A stretch of 64,000 nucleotides of DNA from Hymenobacter monticola. GTDB lineage: Bacteria > Bacteroidota > Bacteroidia > Cytophagales > Hymenobacteraceae. The stretch is from contig NZ_CP094534.1 of assembly GCF_022811645.1 (NCBI RefSeq), positions 3,100,001 through 3,164,000 of the forward strand, given 5' to 3'. The notes beneath the pieces are model-generated. The model saw nothing but the letters and a program-made list of their open reading frames with translations. It made no database searches and had not been told where the DNA came from. Of this stretch, positions 7,271-14,925 are shown piece by piece; positions within the stretch are counted from its first letter, which is position 1, and each line of letters begins with the position of its first letter. The position numbers and the translations under genes are program-made.

Positions 7271-8329
7271 ATGACTCCCTCCCCCAAACTTCGCCTCAAC
7301 GTGCTCGACCAGTCGCCCATCCGGCCGGGTGCCACGCCCCGCCAAGCCCTGCTCGAAACCGTGGAGCTGGCTCAGCTGGCCGACCGCCTCGGCTACACCC
7401 GCTTCTGGGTGAGCGAGCACCACAACACCAACACCCTGGCCGGCTCGACGCCGGAAGTGCTGCTGGCCCACCTCGGCAACCACACCCGGCGCATCCGGCT
7501 GGGCTCGGGCGGCATCATGCTGCCGCACTACAGCGCCCTGAAGGTGGCCGAAAACTTCCGCATGCTCGAAAGCCTGTTTCCCGGCCGCATCGACCTGGGT
7601 ATGGGCCGCGCCCCCGGCGCCGACCGCCTCACGGCCTACGCCCTCAACCCCAACAACCAGTTCAACGAGAAGGACTTCGTGGAGCAGCTGATGGACCTGC
7701 AGGCCTACCTGCGCGACGAGAAGGTGCCCGACACCATTCACGAGCGGGTGATGGCCATTCCGCAATCGGCCACTGCGCCGGAGCTCTGGATACTGAGCTC
7801 CAGCGGCCAGAGTGGCCTGTTTGCGGCGCACCTGGGCATGGGGTTTTCCTTCGCGCAGTTCATCAACGGCACGGGCGGCCCGCAGGCGGTGCGCACCTAC
7901 CGCGAGCGGTTCCGGCCGTCGCTGGAACTGGCCGAGCCGCTGGCCAACGTGGCTGTGTTCACGCTTTGCGCCGACACCGAGGAGAAAGCCGACGAGCTGC
8001 GCAAGGCCATGGACATGCAGCTCATCCGCTTCAACCGCGGCGAATTCCGCACCTTCCCCTCGGCCGAGGAAGTGCGCAGCTACCAGTTCACGGCCGAAGA
8101 CCAGGCCCACCTGCGGCACAACCACGCCCGCGTGGTGAGCGGCACGCCCGCGCAGGTGCACGCCCAGTTCACCCAGATGGCCGCCGACTACGGTGTGGAC
8201 GAAATAACCGCCGTCACCATCACCGCCGATTTTGAGGACCGCCGCCGCTCTTACGAGCTGCTGGCTGAGGTATTTGATTTGCCAAAAGGTGAAAGTGTGG
8301 CTGCAAACCAAGTGGTTGAAGCCGTTTAA
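7271..8329 (+). CDS. LLM class flavin-dependent oxidoreductase (luciferase-like)
   Basis: 352 residues from ATG 7271. The N-terminus LRLNVLDQSPIRPG and the sequences FWVSEHHNT, LGSGGIMLPHYSALKVAE and FPGRIDLGMGRAPG are typical of the single-component luciferase-like monooxygenase group that resembles bacterial LuxA and YhbW. Such proteins use reduced FMN. No partner reductase is adjacent. An open frame upstream to 7175 is not needed for the fold. Confidence 0.9.
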   Translation: MTPSPKLRLNVLDQSPIRPGATPRQALLETVELAQLADRLGYTRFWVSEHHNTNTLAGSTPEVLLAHLGNHTRRIRLGSGGIMLPHYSALKVAENFRMLESLFPGRIDLGMGRAPGADRLTAYALNPNNQFNEKDFVEQLMDLQAYLRDEKVPDTIHERVMAIPQSATAPELWILSSSGQSGLFAAHLGMGFSFAQFINGTGGPQAVRTYRERFRPSLELAEPLANVAVFTLCADTEEKADELRKAMDMQLIRFNRGEFRTFPSAEEVRSYQFTAEDQAHLRHNHARVVSGTPAQVHAQFTQMAADYGVDEITAVTITADFEDRRRSYELLAEVFDLPKGESVAANQVVEAV

Positions 8330-8381
8330 GCAGCTAATTTCTGATGTGAGGGCCGAGAAAAGGAGGTGACGGCGGAATTTA

Positions 8382-8413
8382 TTTGGAACGGTTCTAAATA
8401 GCCTATACTTTTG
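8382..8413 (+). promoter_or_regulatory. Bacteroidota-type promoter of the iron operon
   Basis: TTTG at 8382-8385 and TACTTTTG at 8406-8413 are 20 bases apart, which fits the TTTG/TAnnTTTG promoter of Bacteroidota housekeeping sigma factors. Transcription would start near 8420, about 68 bases before the ATG at 8488. The -33 box is inside the first palindrome of the operator pair. Confidence 0.75.
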
Positions 8414-8436
8414 TGGCAGTTTAGAACAATTCTAAA
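8383..8436. promoter_or_regulatory. Two Fur-like 7-1-7 palindromes flanking the promoter core
   Basis: Box 1 is TTGGAAC-G-GTTCTAA (8383-8397) and box 2 is TTAGAAC-A-ATTCTAA (8421-8435, extended by one pair). Centres are 38 bases apart, with the -7 element between them, so a bound dimer on either would block polymerase. The same arrangement occurs at 14864-14918. Because all genes behind both promoters look iron-related, a Fur or DtxR-type iron repressor is the likely ligand; the regulator itself is not in the window. Confidence 0.7.
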
Positions 8437-8487
8437 CAAGGTTGGGCTATTTGTTCACTCCGGCACACTTTTCTCTTTTCTCCTTAT

Positions 8488-9654
8488 ATGGGCCTTTTTA
8501 GCCGTTCTTCTTCCGCCGTTCTGTTTGTCGCCACGCTTGGGCTGGCCTCTTGTAGCAAAGACGAAGTAGCTCCCTCGGCACCGGCCCTGCGGGCGAAAGT
8601 TGACTACAGCACCCTGACCGCTACGACGCCCTACACCACCACGTTTAAGGACGAAAAAGGTGCTGCTACGGTGGATTTGGGCAAGGCTGCCAACCGCCTC
8701 GACATGTTCTCGGAGCTGAACAGCTATATGGGCACCGTGGCCGTGGCGGCCCCGGCCGCGCCGGCCACGCTGGACTTGGCCAAGCTGCGCAACCTCTACG
8801 CCGGCACCAACGCCCCCTTTGCCTCGGCCACGCTGAACACGGCCGCCGCCAGCGGCGTGCAGCTGCGCGATAAAACGGCCGCTTCCTTCGCCACCGCCAA
8901 CGGCGACGTGGTGCGCACCTACCTCGACACCAAGCTCGCCGAGCTGGCCACCGCCAGCCAGAGCGTGAACCAGGTTGCCACCCCCGGCAACGCCGGCCGC
9001 CTGGGCCGCTACCTGGTGGATGGCCGCGGTTTCGAAGTGAATCAGATTGTGCAGAAGGCTTTGCTCGGCGCCCTGCTGCTCGACCAGATTGGCAACGTGC
9101 TGATGACAAACAGCGCCCTGACGGCCGATAACAGCAAAGTGGTGGCCGGCACGGTGTACTCGGAGCGCGAGCACAACTGGGACATGGCCTATGGCTATCT
9201 CACCAGCAACGCGACGATGGTGACCGACTACGCCATCACGCCCCGCGAGCGTTTCCTGGCCGGCTACCTTAACGAGAAAAACGGCGCTGCTTCACCCGGC
9301 GTGTACATGGCCTTCCTGAAGGGCCGTGCCGCCATCGTGAACAACGACGACGCCACCCTGAAAGCCCAGTCCGACATCATCCGCACCGAGCTGGAAAAGA
9401 CCCTGGCCAAAGCCGCTGTATCGTACCTGGCCAGCTGGAAAGCTGCCGCCGCGCTCGACGTGAAAGCCCACGCCCTGGGCGAAGGCCTCGGCTTCATCTA
9501 CGCCCTGCGCTTCTGCACCAAATACGGCGTCGATACCGCCTGGGCTGACTCGGTGCTCAACGGCCTGACCTCGGGCAGCCAGGGCGCCTGGAGCCTGACC
9601 AACGCCCAGGCCGATGCGGCCATTGCCGCCATCAACACCAAATTTTCGCTTTAA
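8488..9654 (+). CDS. DUF4856 domain lipoprotein (iron locus)
   Basis: 388 residues. The N-terminus ends in LGLASCSKDE, a lipobox, so the protein is probably an outer membrane or periplasmic lipoprotein. The body matches the DUF4856 pattern: VDYSTLTATTPYTTTF, AANRLDMFSELNSYMG, NWDMAYGYL and a C-terminal AHALGEGLGFIYALRF. DUF4856 genes in Bacteroidota commonly precede imelysin-like and TonB receptor genes; the exact role in iron uptake is not known. It is the first gene after the regulated promoter, with a hairpin and 137 bases before the next gene. Confidence 0.8.
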   Translation: MGLFSRSSSAVLFVATLGLASCSKDEVAPSAPALRAKVDYSTLTATTPYTTTFKDEKGAATVDLGKAANRLDMFSELNSYMGTVAVAAPAAPATLDLAKLRNLYAGTNAPFASATLNTAAASGVQLRDKTAASFATANGDVVRTYLDTKLAELATASQSVNQVATPGNAGRLGRYLVDGRGFEVNQIVQKALLGALLLDQIGNVLMTNSALTADNSKVVAGTVYSEREHNWDMAYGYLTSNATMVTDYAITPRERFLAGYLNEKNGAASPGVYMAFLKGRAAIVNNDDATLKAQSDIIRTELEKTLAKAAVSYLASWKAAAALDVKAHALGEGLGFIYALRFCTKYGVDTAWADSVLNGLTSGSQGAWSLTNAQADAAIAAINTKFSL

Positions 9655-9696
9655 TGACGAAGACCGGGGCTGGCATAGTCACCTAACGGGCCACCG

Positions 9697-9741
9697 GGCA
9701 GGGTTCCTTCGAGCAAAGGTTTTGCTCGATGGAACCCTGCC
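9697..9741. repeat. Very stable intercistronic hairpin inside the iron operon
   Basis: GGCAGGGTTCC (9697-9707) pairs with GGAACCCTGCC (9731-9741), and TCGAGCAAA pairs with TTTGCTCGA inside it, leaving a 3-base loop and one mismatch. No T-run follows. It lies between the DUF4856 and imelysin genes and could be a processing or stability site that sets their mRNA ratio, or a weak terminator. Confidence 0.75.
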
Positions 9742-9791
9742 TCGCGTTCCGGGCTTTGCTTCATGCCTGGGTTATTTCCCTTTTGTTTTTT

Positions 9792-10913
9792 ATGAAAAAG
9801 TCGCTTCTGCTGGGTTCATTGTCGGTGCTACTTGCCGTGGGCGGCATGGTGAGCTGCAAAAAAGACACCGCCAACCCCGACACGTCGACGGATAGCAACG
9901 TGGAGCTGAGCCGCAAAGCCCTGGTGACCTACTGGGCCGACAGCCTGGTGAAACCCAGCTACCAGCGCTTCAACACCAAGCTGACCGTCCTCAAAACCCA
10001 AACGACGGCCTTTACGGCCACGCCCACTACGGCCAACCTCGCCAGCACGCGCCTGGCCTGGCGTGAGGCTTACCTGGAATGGGAGAAAGTGGAGATGTTT
10101 GAGTTTGGCCCCGCGGCCGACGTGTCGCTGGTCAATCACTTCAACATTTACCCCGCCGACGCGGCCGGCATTCGCCAGAACATTGCTTCCGGTACCTACA
10201 ACTTTGAGCTGGCCACGGCCATCCCGCAGCAGGGCTTCCCGGCCCTCGACTACCTGCTCAACGGCACCGGCGCCAACGACGCGGCCATCGTGCAGTCGTA
10301 CGTGGCCTCGGCCAACCAGCGCCGCTACCTCACCGACGTGGTGGCCAAGATGGACCAGCTGCTCGCGGGCGTGCAGGGCCAGTGGAATGGCACTTACCGC
10401 ACCACCTTCGTGAACAGCACCGGCACCAACGCCGGCAGCTCGCTGTCGCTGCTGGTGAATGCCTACTCGCGCTACTACGAGCATTTCCTGCGCACCGGCA
10501 AAATCGGGATTCCGGCGGGCGTGATGTCGTCGGCCCCCCAGCCCGACAAGATTGAGGCTTACTACCAGCGCGGCACGCTGCCGCTGCAGCTGGCCACCAC
10601 GGCCCACGCGGCAGCCCAACTGGCCTTTAATAGCCGCGCCGGCCAGCCCTCGCTCAAGACCTACCTCGACGCGCTGGGGGCCAAGGACTCGCGCACCGGC
10701 CAGTCGCTCGCCCAGATTGTCAACGCGCAGTTTGCCACCTCGGCGCAGCAGTTGGCCTCGCTGGGCCCCGACCTCTACACCACCATGCAAACCCGCAACG
10801 CCGACGCCGTGCAGTCTTATGCCGAGATGCAAAAAGCCGTGCGCCTGCTGAAAGTGGACATGACCTCGGCCATGAGCATTTCGGTCACCTACGTCGACAA
10901 CGACGGCGACTAG
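9792..10913 (+). CDS. Imelysin family lipoprotein
   Basis: 373 residues from ATG 9792; the open frame upstream to 9729 is formed by the hairpin region. The signal ends in GGMVSCKKD, a lipobox. Imelysin-like proteins are helical periplasmic or surface proteins linked to iron or haem uptake (the IrpA, EfeO and Algp7 group). The family GxHxxE motif is degenerate here and reads GFPALDYLLNG near residue 155. Two repeated helical halves are visible, with WREAYLEWEKVEMFEFGP in the first. The stop overlaps the next GTG start by one base, so the genes are translationally coupled. Confidence 0.85.
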   Translation: MKKSLLLGSLSVLLAVGGMVSCKKDTANPDTSTDSNVELSRKALVTYWADSLVKPSYQRFNTKLTVLKTQTTAFTATPTTANLASTRLAWREAYLEWEKVEMFEFGPAADVSLVNHFNIYPADAAGIRQNIASGTYNFELATAIPQQGFPALDYLLNGTGANDAAIVQSYVASANQRRYLTDVVAKMDQLLAGVQGQWNGTYRTTFVNSTGTNAGSSLSLLVNAYSRYYEHFLRTGKIGIPAGVMSSAPQPDKIEAYYQRGTLPLQLATTAHAAAQLAFNSRAGQPSLKTYLDALGAKDSRTGQSLAQIVNAQFATSAQQLASLGPDLYTTMQTRNADAVQSYAEMQKAVRLLKVDMTSAMSISVTYVDNDGD

Positions 10914-12268
10914 TGCGCGCCCGCTACTTTCAGACCTATACCCCAGCCGCGCCGCTGGCCGTATTCCGCGTGGCGTTTGGCCTGCTGATACTGGCCAGCG
11001 TCGTGCGCTTTTGGGCCAAGGGCTGGATTGCCGAGCTTTACCTGCAGCCCAGGTTTTTCTTCCCGTACTACGGGCTGGAATTCATCAAGCCGCTGGGGCC
11101 GTACACGTACGGCCTGTTTGCCGTCTGTGGGCTGTGCGCGCTGCTGCTGGCCCTGGGCTGGCACTACCGGCTGGCGGCGGTGGGGTTGTTTTTGAGCTTC
11201 ACTTACATCGAGCTCATGGACAAAAGCACCTACCTGAACCACTACTACTTTGTGAGTCTGGCGGCGCTGCTGCTCGTTTTCCTGCCGGCCGGCTGCTACT
11301 TCTCGCTCGATGCGGCCCGCCACCCCGGCCGCTGGCACAACCAGGTGCCCCGCTGGACCGTGGATGCCCTGCGCCTGCTGCTGGGCATTGTGTACGTGTA
11401 CGCCGGCCTGGCCAAGCTCAACTCCGACTGGCTGCTGAACGCCGAGCCCCTGCGCATCTGGCTGCCGGCCAAAAACGACCTGCCGGTGCTGGGGCCGTTG
11501 TTCAACTACCCGGCCACGGCTTATGCCTTCAGTTGGTTTGGGGCGTTTTACGACCTCACGGTGCCGTTTTTTCTGCTGAACCGGCGCACCCGGCCGCTGG
11601 CCTACGCGGCCGTGGTGGTGTTCCATGTACTCACGGCCATTCTCTTTCCCATCGGCATGTTTCCGTACGTGATGATGGTGGCGGCCCTCATTTTCTTCCC
11701 GGCCGAGTTTCATGAGCGGCTGCTGCGCGGGCTGCGCCGGCTGCTGCGGCTGCCCGCGCCGCCGGCCCGGCCCAGCGCGCCGCTGGTGTACACACCCGGG
11801 GCGCGGCGCGCCTTGCTCTACGGGCTGGGCGTTTTCTTTGCGGTGCAGTTGCTGCTGCCGTTTCGCTACCTGCTGTACCCGCGCGAGCTGTTTTGGACGG
11901 AAGAAGGCTACCGGTTTTCGTGGCGCGTGATGCTGATGGAAAAGCTGGGCCAGGTGCAGTTCAAGATAGTAGACTCAGCCACCGGCCGGGCTCGCTTCGC
12001 CAATAACGAGGAACACCTGAGCGTGCTGCAGGAAAAGATGATGGCCACCCAGCCCGACATGATACTGCAGTTTGCCCACTACCTGCACGACTACTACGCC
12101 CAACGCGGCGTGACCAATCCCCAAGTTTACGCCGATGCCTACGTGACCCTGAACGGGCGCCTGGGCAAGGCCTACATCGACCCCACGGTGGACCTGGCCC
12201 GCCAAACCGAAAGCTTCGCCCCGAAGCCGTGGATTTTACCCTTTGATGATGAGATTTCCGGTTTATAG
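10913..12268 (+). CDS. HTTM domain (vitamin K-dependent gamma-carboxylase-like) membrane protein
   Basis: 451 residues from GTG 10913. Many hydrophobic helices are followed by a C-terminal soluble part of about 110 residues. The sequence STYLNHYYFVSLAALLL near residue 105 is the hallmark of HTTM proteins related to vertebrate gamma-glutamyl carboxylase. Bacterial members occur in operons with imelysin and TonB receptor genes, but their reaction is not established. The C-terminal segment (YLHDYYAQRGVTNPQVYAD) is also typical. It overlaps both neighbours, so the operon is tightly coupled. Confidence 0.85.
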   Translation: MRARYFQTYTPAAPLAVFRVAFGLLILASVVRFWAKGWIAELYLQPRFFFPYYGLEFIKPLGPYTYGLFAVCGLCALLLALGWHYRLAAVGLFLSFTYIELMDKSTYLNHYYFVSLAALLLVFLPAGCYFSLDAARHPGRWHNQVPRWTVDALRLLLGIVYVYAGLAKLNSDWLLNAEPLRIWLPAKNDLPVLGPLFNYPATAYAFSWFGAFYDLTVPFFLLNRRTRPLAYAAVVVFHVLTAILFPIGMFPYVMMVAALIFFPAEFHERLLRGLRRLLRLPAPPARPSAPLVYTPGARRALLYGLGVFFAVQLLLPFRYLLYPRELFWTEEGYRFSWRVMLMEKLGQVQFKIVDSATGRARFANNEEHLSVLQEKMMATQPDMILQFAHYLHDYYAQRGVTNPQVYADAYVTLNGRLGKAYIDPTVDLARQTESFAPKPWILPFDDEISGL

Positions 12269-14711
12269 AGCGCTGCCCTTGCTGCTCACCCTGCTGCTGG
12301 CCCTGGGGGCCCGGGCGCAGGAAACGCTGCGCGGCCGCGTGCTTACCACTGCTGCTAAGCCCGTGATAGGCGGGGAAGTGTACGTGAAAAGCGTGGGCCG
12401 CACCGCCCTCACCGACAGCACCGGCCGCTTCGAGCTGCGCGGCCTGCCCGCCGGCGTGCAGCAGGTGCAGGTGTCGGCGCTGGGCTTTCAAGCGCTGCAA
12501 ACGGAAGTGCGCCTGCCGGCCGATGGTTTCACGTTTGAGCTGCGCAGCCGCGACCAAACCACCCTGAAAGAAGTGGTAGTGGCTGCTCCCAAAACCACCT
12601 TTGGCCAAACGCGCCTGCGCGAGGTGGAAGGCACGGCCATTTTTGCGGCCAAGAAGTCGGAAGTCATCGTGCCCGAAAACCTGGTGGCCAACCTCGCCAC
12701 CAACAACGCCCGCCAGGTATACGCCCGCGTGCCGGGCCTCAACATCTGGGAAAACGACGGCGGCGGCTTGCAGCTCAGCATTGGCGGGCGCGGCCTCGAC
12801 CCCAACCGCACCAGCAACTTCAACGTGCGGCAAAACAACTACGACATCTCGGCCGACGCCCTGGGCTACCCCGAGAGCTACTACACGCCGCCCACCGAGG
12901 CCGTGCAGCGCATTCAGCTGGTGCGCGGGGCGGCTTCGCTGCAGTACGGCACCCAGTTTGGTGGCCTGCTCAACTTCGAGATGCGCGGGCCCGACCCCAA
13001 CCACAAAGCCGCCATCACCTCGCGCCAAACGGTGGGCTCGTTCGGTTTTTTTAACTCCTTCAACAGCGTGGGCGGCACGGTGGGCAAGTTGAGCTACTAC
13101 ACCTTTGTGCAGTACAAGCGCGGCGACGGCTGGCGTCCCAACTCCCACTTCGACAGCAAAACCGCCTACGCCGACGTGCGTTACCAGTTCACCGACAACC
13201 TGAAGGTGGGCGCCCAGTACACGCACATGGACTACCTGGCCCAGCAGCCCGGCGGCCTCAACGACAAGCAGTTTGCGCAGAACCCGCGCCAGTCTAACCG
13301 GGAGCGCAACTGGTTTGCCGTCGACTGGAACCTGTTCAACGTGAACGCCGACTGGAAGCTGAGCCCGAAAGCCAACGTCAACTTCATTGGCTTTGGGCTG
13401 CTGGCTTCGCGCAAGTCGCTGGGCTTTCGGCCCAACCAGGTGGACCGCCGCGACGAGGAATACATCGGGCGCGACCTGATTACGGGCGACTTCCGCAACT
13501 ACGGCTTCGAGGCGCGCTTCCTCGACCGCTACCAGGTGGCGGGCAAAGACGGGGTGCTGTTAATGGGCGCGCGCTACTACCGCGGCAACACGCACAGCAT
13601 CCAGGGCTTTGGCCCGGCTGGGCGCGGCGCCGATTTCAGCTTCGTGGCCCCCGACCAGTTTGCCAGCACCCGCAACCGCTCCGACTACCGCTTCCCCAAC
13701 CACAACGTGGCCGCGTTTGCCGAAAACATCTTCTACCTCAGCGAGAAATTCTCCGTGACGCCGGGCGTGCGCTACGAGTACATCCTGACCCGCTCCAACG
13801 GCACGCTCGACGTGATAAACCGCGACCTGGCCGGCAACATCATCCAAATCCGCAGCCAGGACGAGCACCGCGAAAGCGGCCGCGGCTTCGTGCTGGGCGG
13901 CCTGGGCCTGAACTACAAGCCGCGCGAGCAGTTGGAAATCTACGGCAACGTGTCGCAGAACTACCGCTCCATCACGTTCAGCGACATGCAAATCGTGAAC
14001 CCCTCGTCCGTCATCGACCCCAACCTGCAGGACGAGCGCGGCTACTCCGCCGACCTGGGCGTGCGCGGCGAGAAAACCGGCCGCCTGACTTATGACGTGA
14101 GTTTGTTCGCCCTCAACTATGGCAACCGCATCGGCGAAATCCAGGAGTACGACAACCTGAACAACGTGTACCGCCGCCGCCTCAACGCCGGCCGCGCCTT
14201 CATCGCGGGCCTCGAAACCTACGGCGAACTGGAGTTGCTGCACTGGCGCGATGCCCCGGCCGACGCAGCGGCGGAAAGCCCGGCCGCCCGCACGCAATGG
14301 TCGGTGTTCGGCAATGTGGCCCTCATCCGGGGCCGCTACGTGGAAAGCCAGCTGAACGAGGTGCGCGGCAAGCGCGTGGAGTTCGTTCCCGATGTCAACC
14401 TCAAGCTGGGCACCCGCGCCGGCTACGGCCCCTTCAAGGCCTCGCTGCAGTACGTGTATCTGTCGGACCAATACTCCGACGCCACTAATGCCCCGGAAGG
14501 AGGGGGCTCGGCGGTCATTGGCCTCATTCCGGCCTACCAGATTCTGGATGCCTCGCTGTCGTGGGAACGCCGCTGGCTCAAGCTCGAAGCCAGCGTCAAC
14601 AACCTGGCCGACGCGCGCTACTTCACGCGCCGCGCCACGGCTTACCCCGGCCCTGGCATCCTGCCGTCCGATGGCCGCAGCTACTTTTTCACGGTTGGGG
14701 TAAAGCTGTAG
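12246..14711 (+). CDS. TonB-dependent receptor, FecA-like
   Basis: About 821 residues from ATG 12246 (a second ATG follows directly at 12249), beginning inside the HTTM gene. After the signal peptide (to ARA-QE) comes a carboxypeptidase-regulatory-like domain (residues 25-105), the plug (VAAPKTTFGQT to LLNFEMRGPDP, with IQLVRGAASLQYGTQFGG) and a 22-strand barrel ending in FFTVGVKL. The plug resembles Fe(III)-dicitrate receptors. Together with the imelysin, HTTM and DUF4856 genes it should form one iron-uptake operon. No separate TonB-ExbBD genes are in the window. Confidence 0.9.
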   Translation: MMRFPVYRALPLLLTLLLALGARAQETLRGRVLTTAAKPVIGGEVYVKSVGRTALTDSTGRFELRGLPAGVQQVQVSALGFQALQTEVRLPADGFTFELRSRDQTTLKEVVVAAPKTTFGQTRLREVEGTAIFAAKKSEVIVPENLVANLATNNARQVYARVPGLNIWENDGGGLQLSIGGRGLDPNRTSNFNVRQNNYDISADALGYPESYYTPPTEAVQRIQLVRGAASLQYGTQFGGLLNFEMRGPDPNHKAAITSRQTVGSFGFFNSFNSVGGTVGKLSYYTFVQYKRGDGWRPNSHFDSKTAYADVRYQFTDNLKVGAQYTHMDYLAQQPGGLNDKQFAQNPRQSNRERNWFAVDWNLFNVNADWKLSPKANVNFIGFGLLASRKSLGFRPNQVDRRDEEYIGRDLITGDFRNYGFEARFLDRYQVAGKDGVLLMGARYYRGNTHSIQGFGPAGRGADFSFVAPDQFASTRNRSDYRFPNHNVAAFAENIFYLSEKFSVTPGVRYEYILTRSNGTLDVINRDLAGNIIQIRSQDEHRESGRGFVLGGLGLNYKPREQLEIYGNVSQNYRSITFSDMQIVNPSSVIDPNLQDERGYSADLGVRGEKTGRLTYDVSLFALNYGNRIGEIQEYDNLNNVYRRRLNAGRAFIAGLETYGELELLHWRDAPADAAAESPAARTQWSVFGNVALIRGRYVESQLNEVRGKRVEFVPDVNLKLGTRAGYGPFKASLQYVYLSDQYSDATNAPEGGGSAVIGLIPAYQILDASLSWERRWLKLEASVNNLADARYFTRRATAYPGPGILPSDGRSYFFTVGVKL

Positions 14712-14862
14712 CAGCCACAAAAGCCGCTGAAATGGCTTACAAAATTGGGTTGCTTTAGAAAAAGCCTGACTTTATGGTCATGCTTTTTCTATTTATAATC
14801 AATGGTTTGGCGGGTGGCAGGTAGTACAGATTTCCAGTTGAGTATTTTTAACAGAAATATTA

Positions 14863-14918
14863 TTTGGAATCATTCTAAATAGTGCTTCACCTTTGTGGCG
14901 TATTTTGAATCATTCTAA
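14863..14918 (+). promoter_or_regulatory. Promoter with two Fur-like palindromes before the siderophore receptor
   Basis: TTTG at 14863-14866 and CACCTTTG at 14888-14895 are 21 bases apart and form a TTTG/TAnnTTTG-like promoter. Palindromes TTGGAAT-C-ATTCTAA (14864-14878) and TTTGAAT-C-ATTCTAA (14904-14918) have centres 40 bases apart and enclose the -7 box. This is the same design as at 8383-8436. The second box ends 7 bases before the ATG at 14926. Confidence 0.75.
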
Positions 14919-14925
14919 ATAAGCT

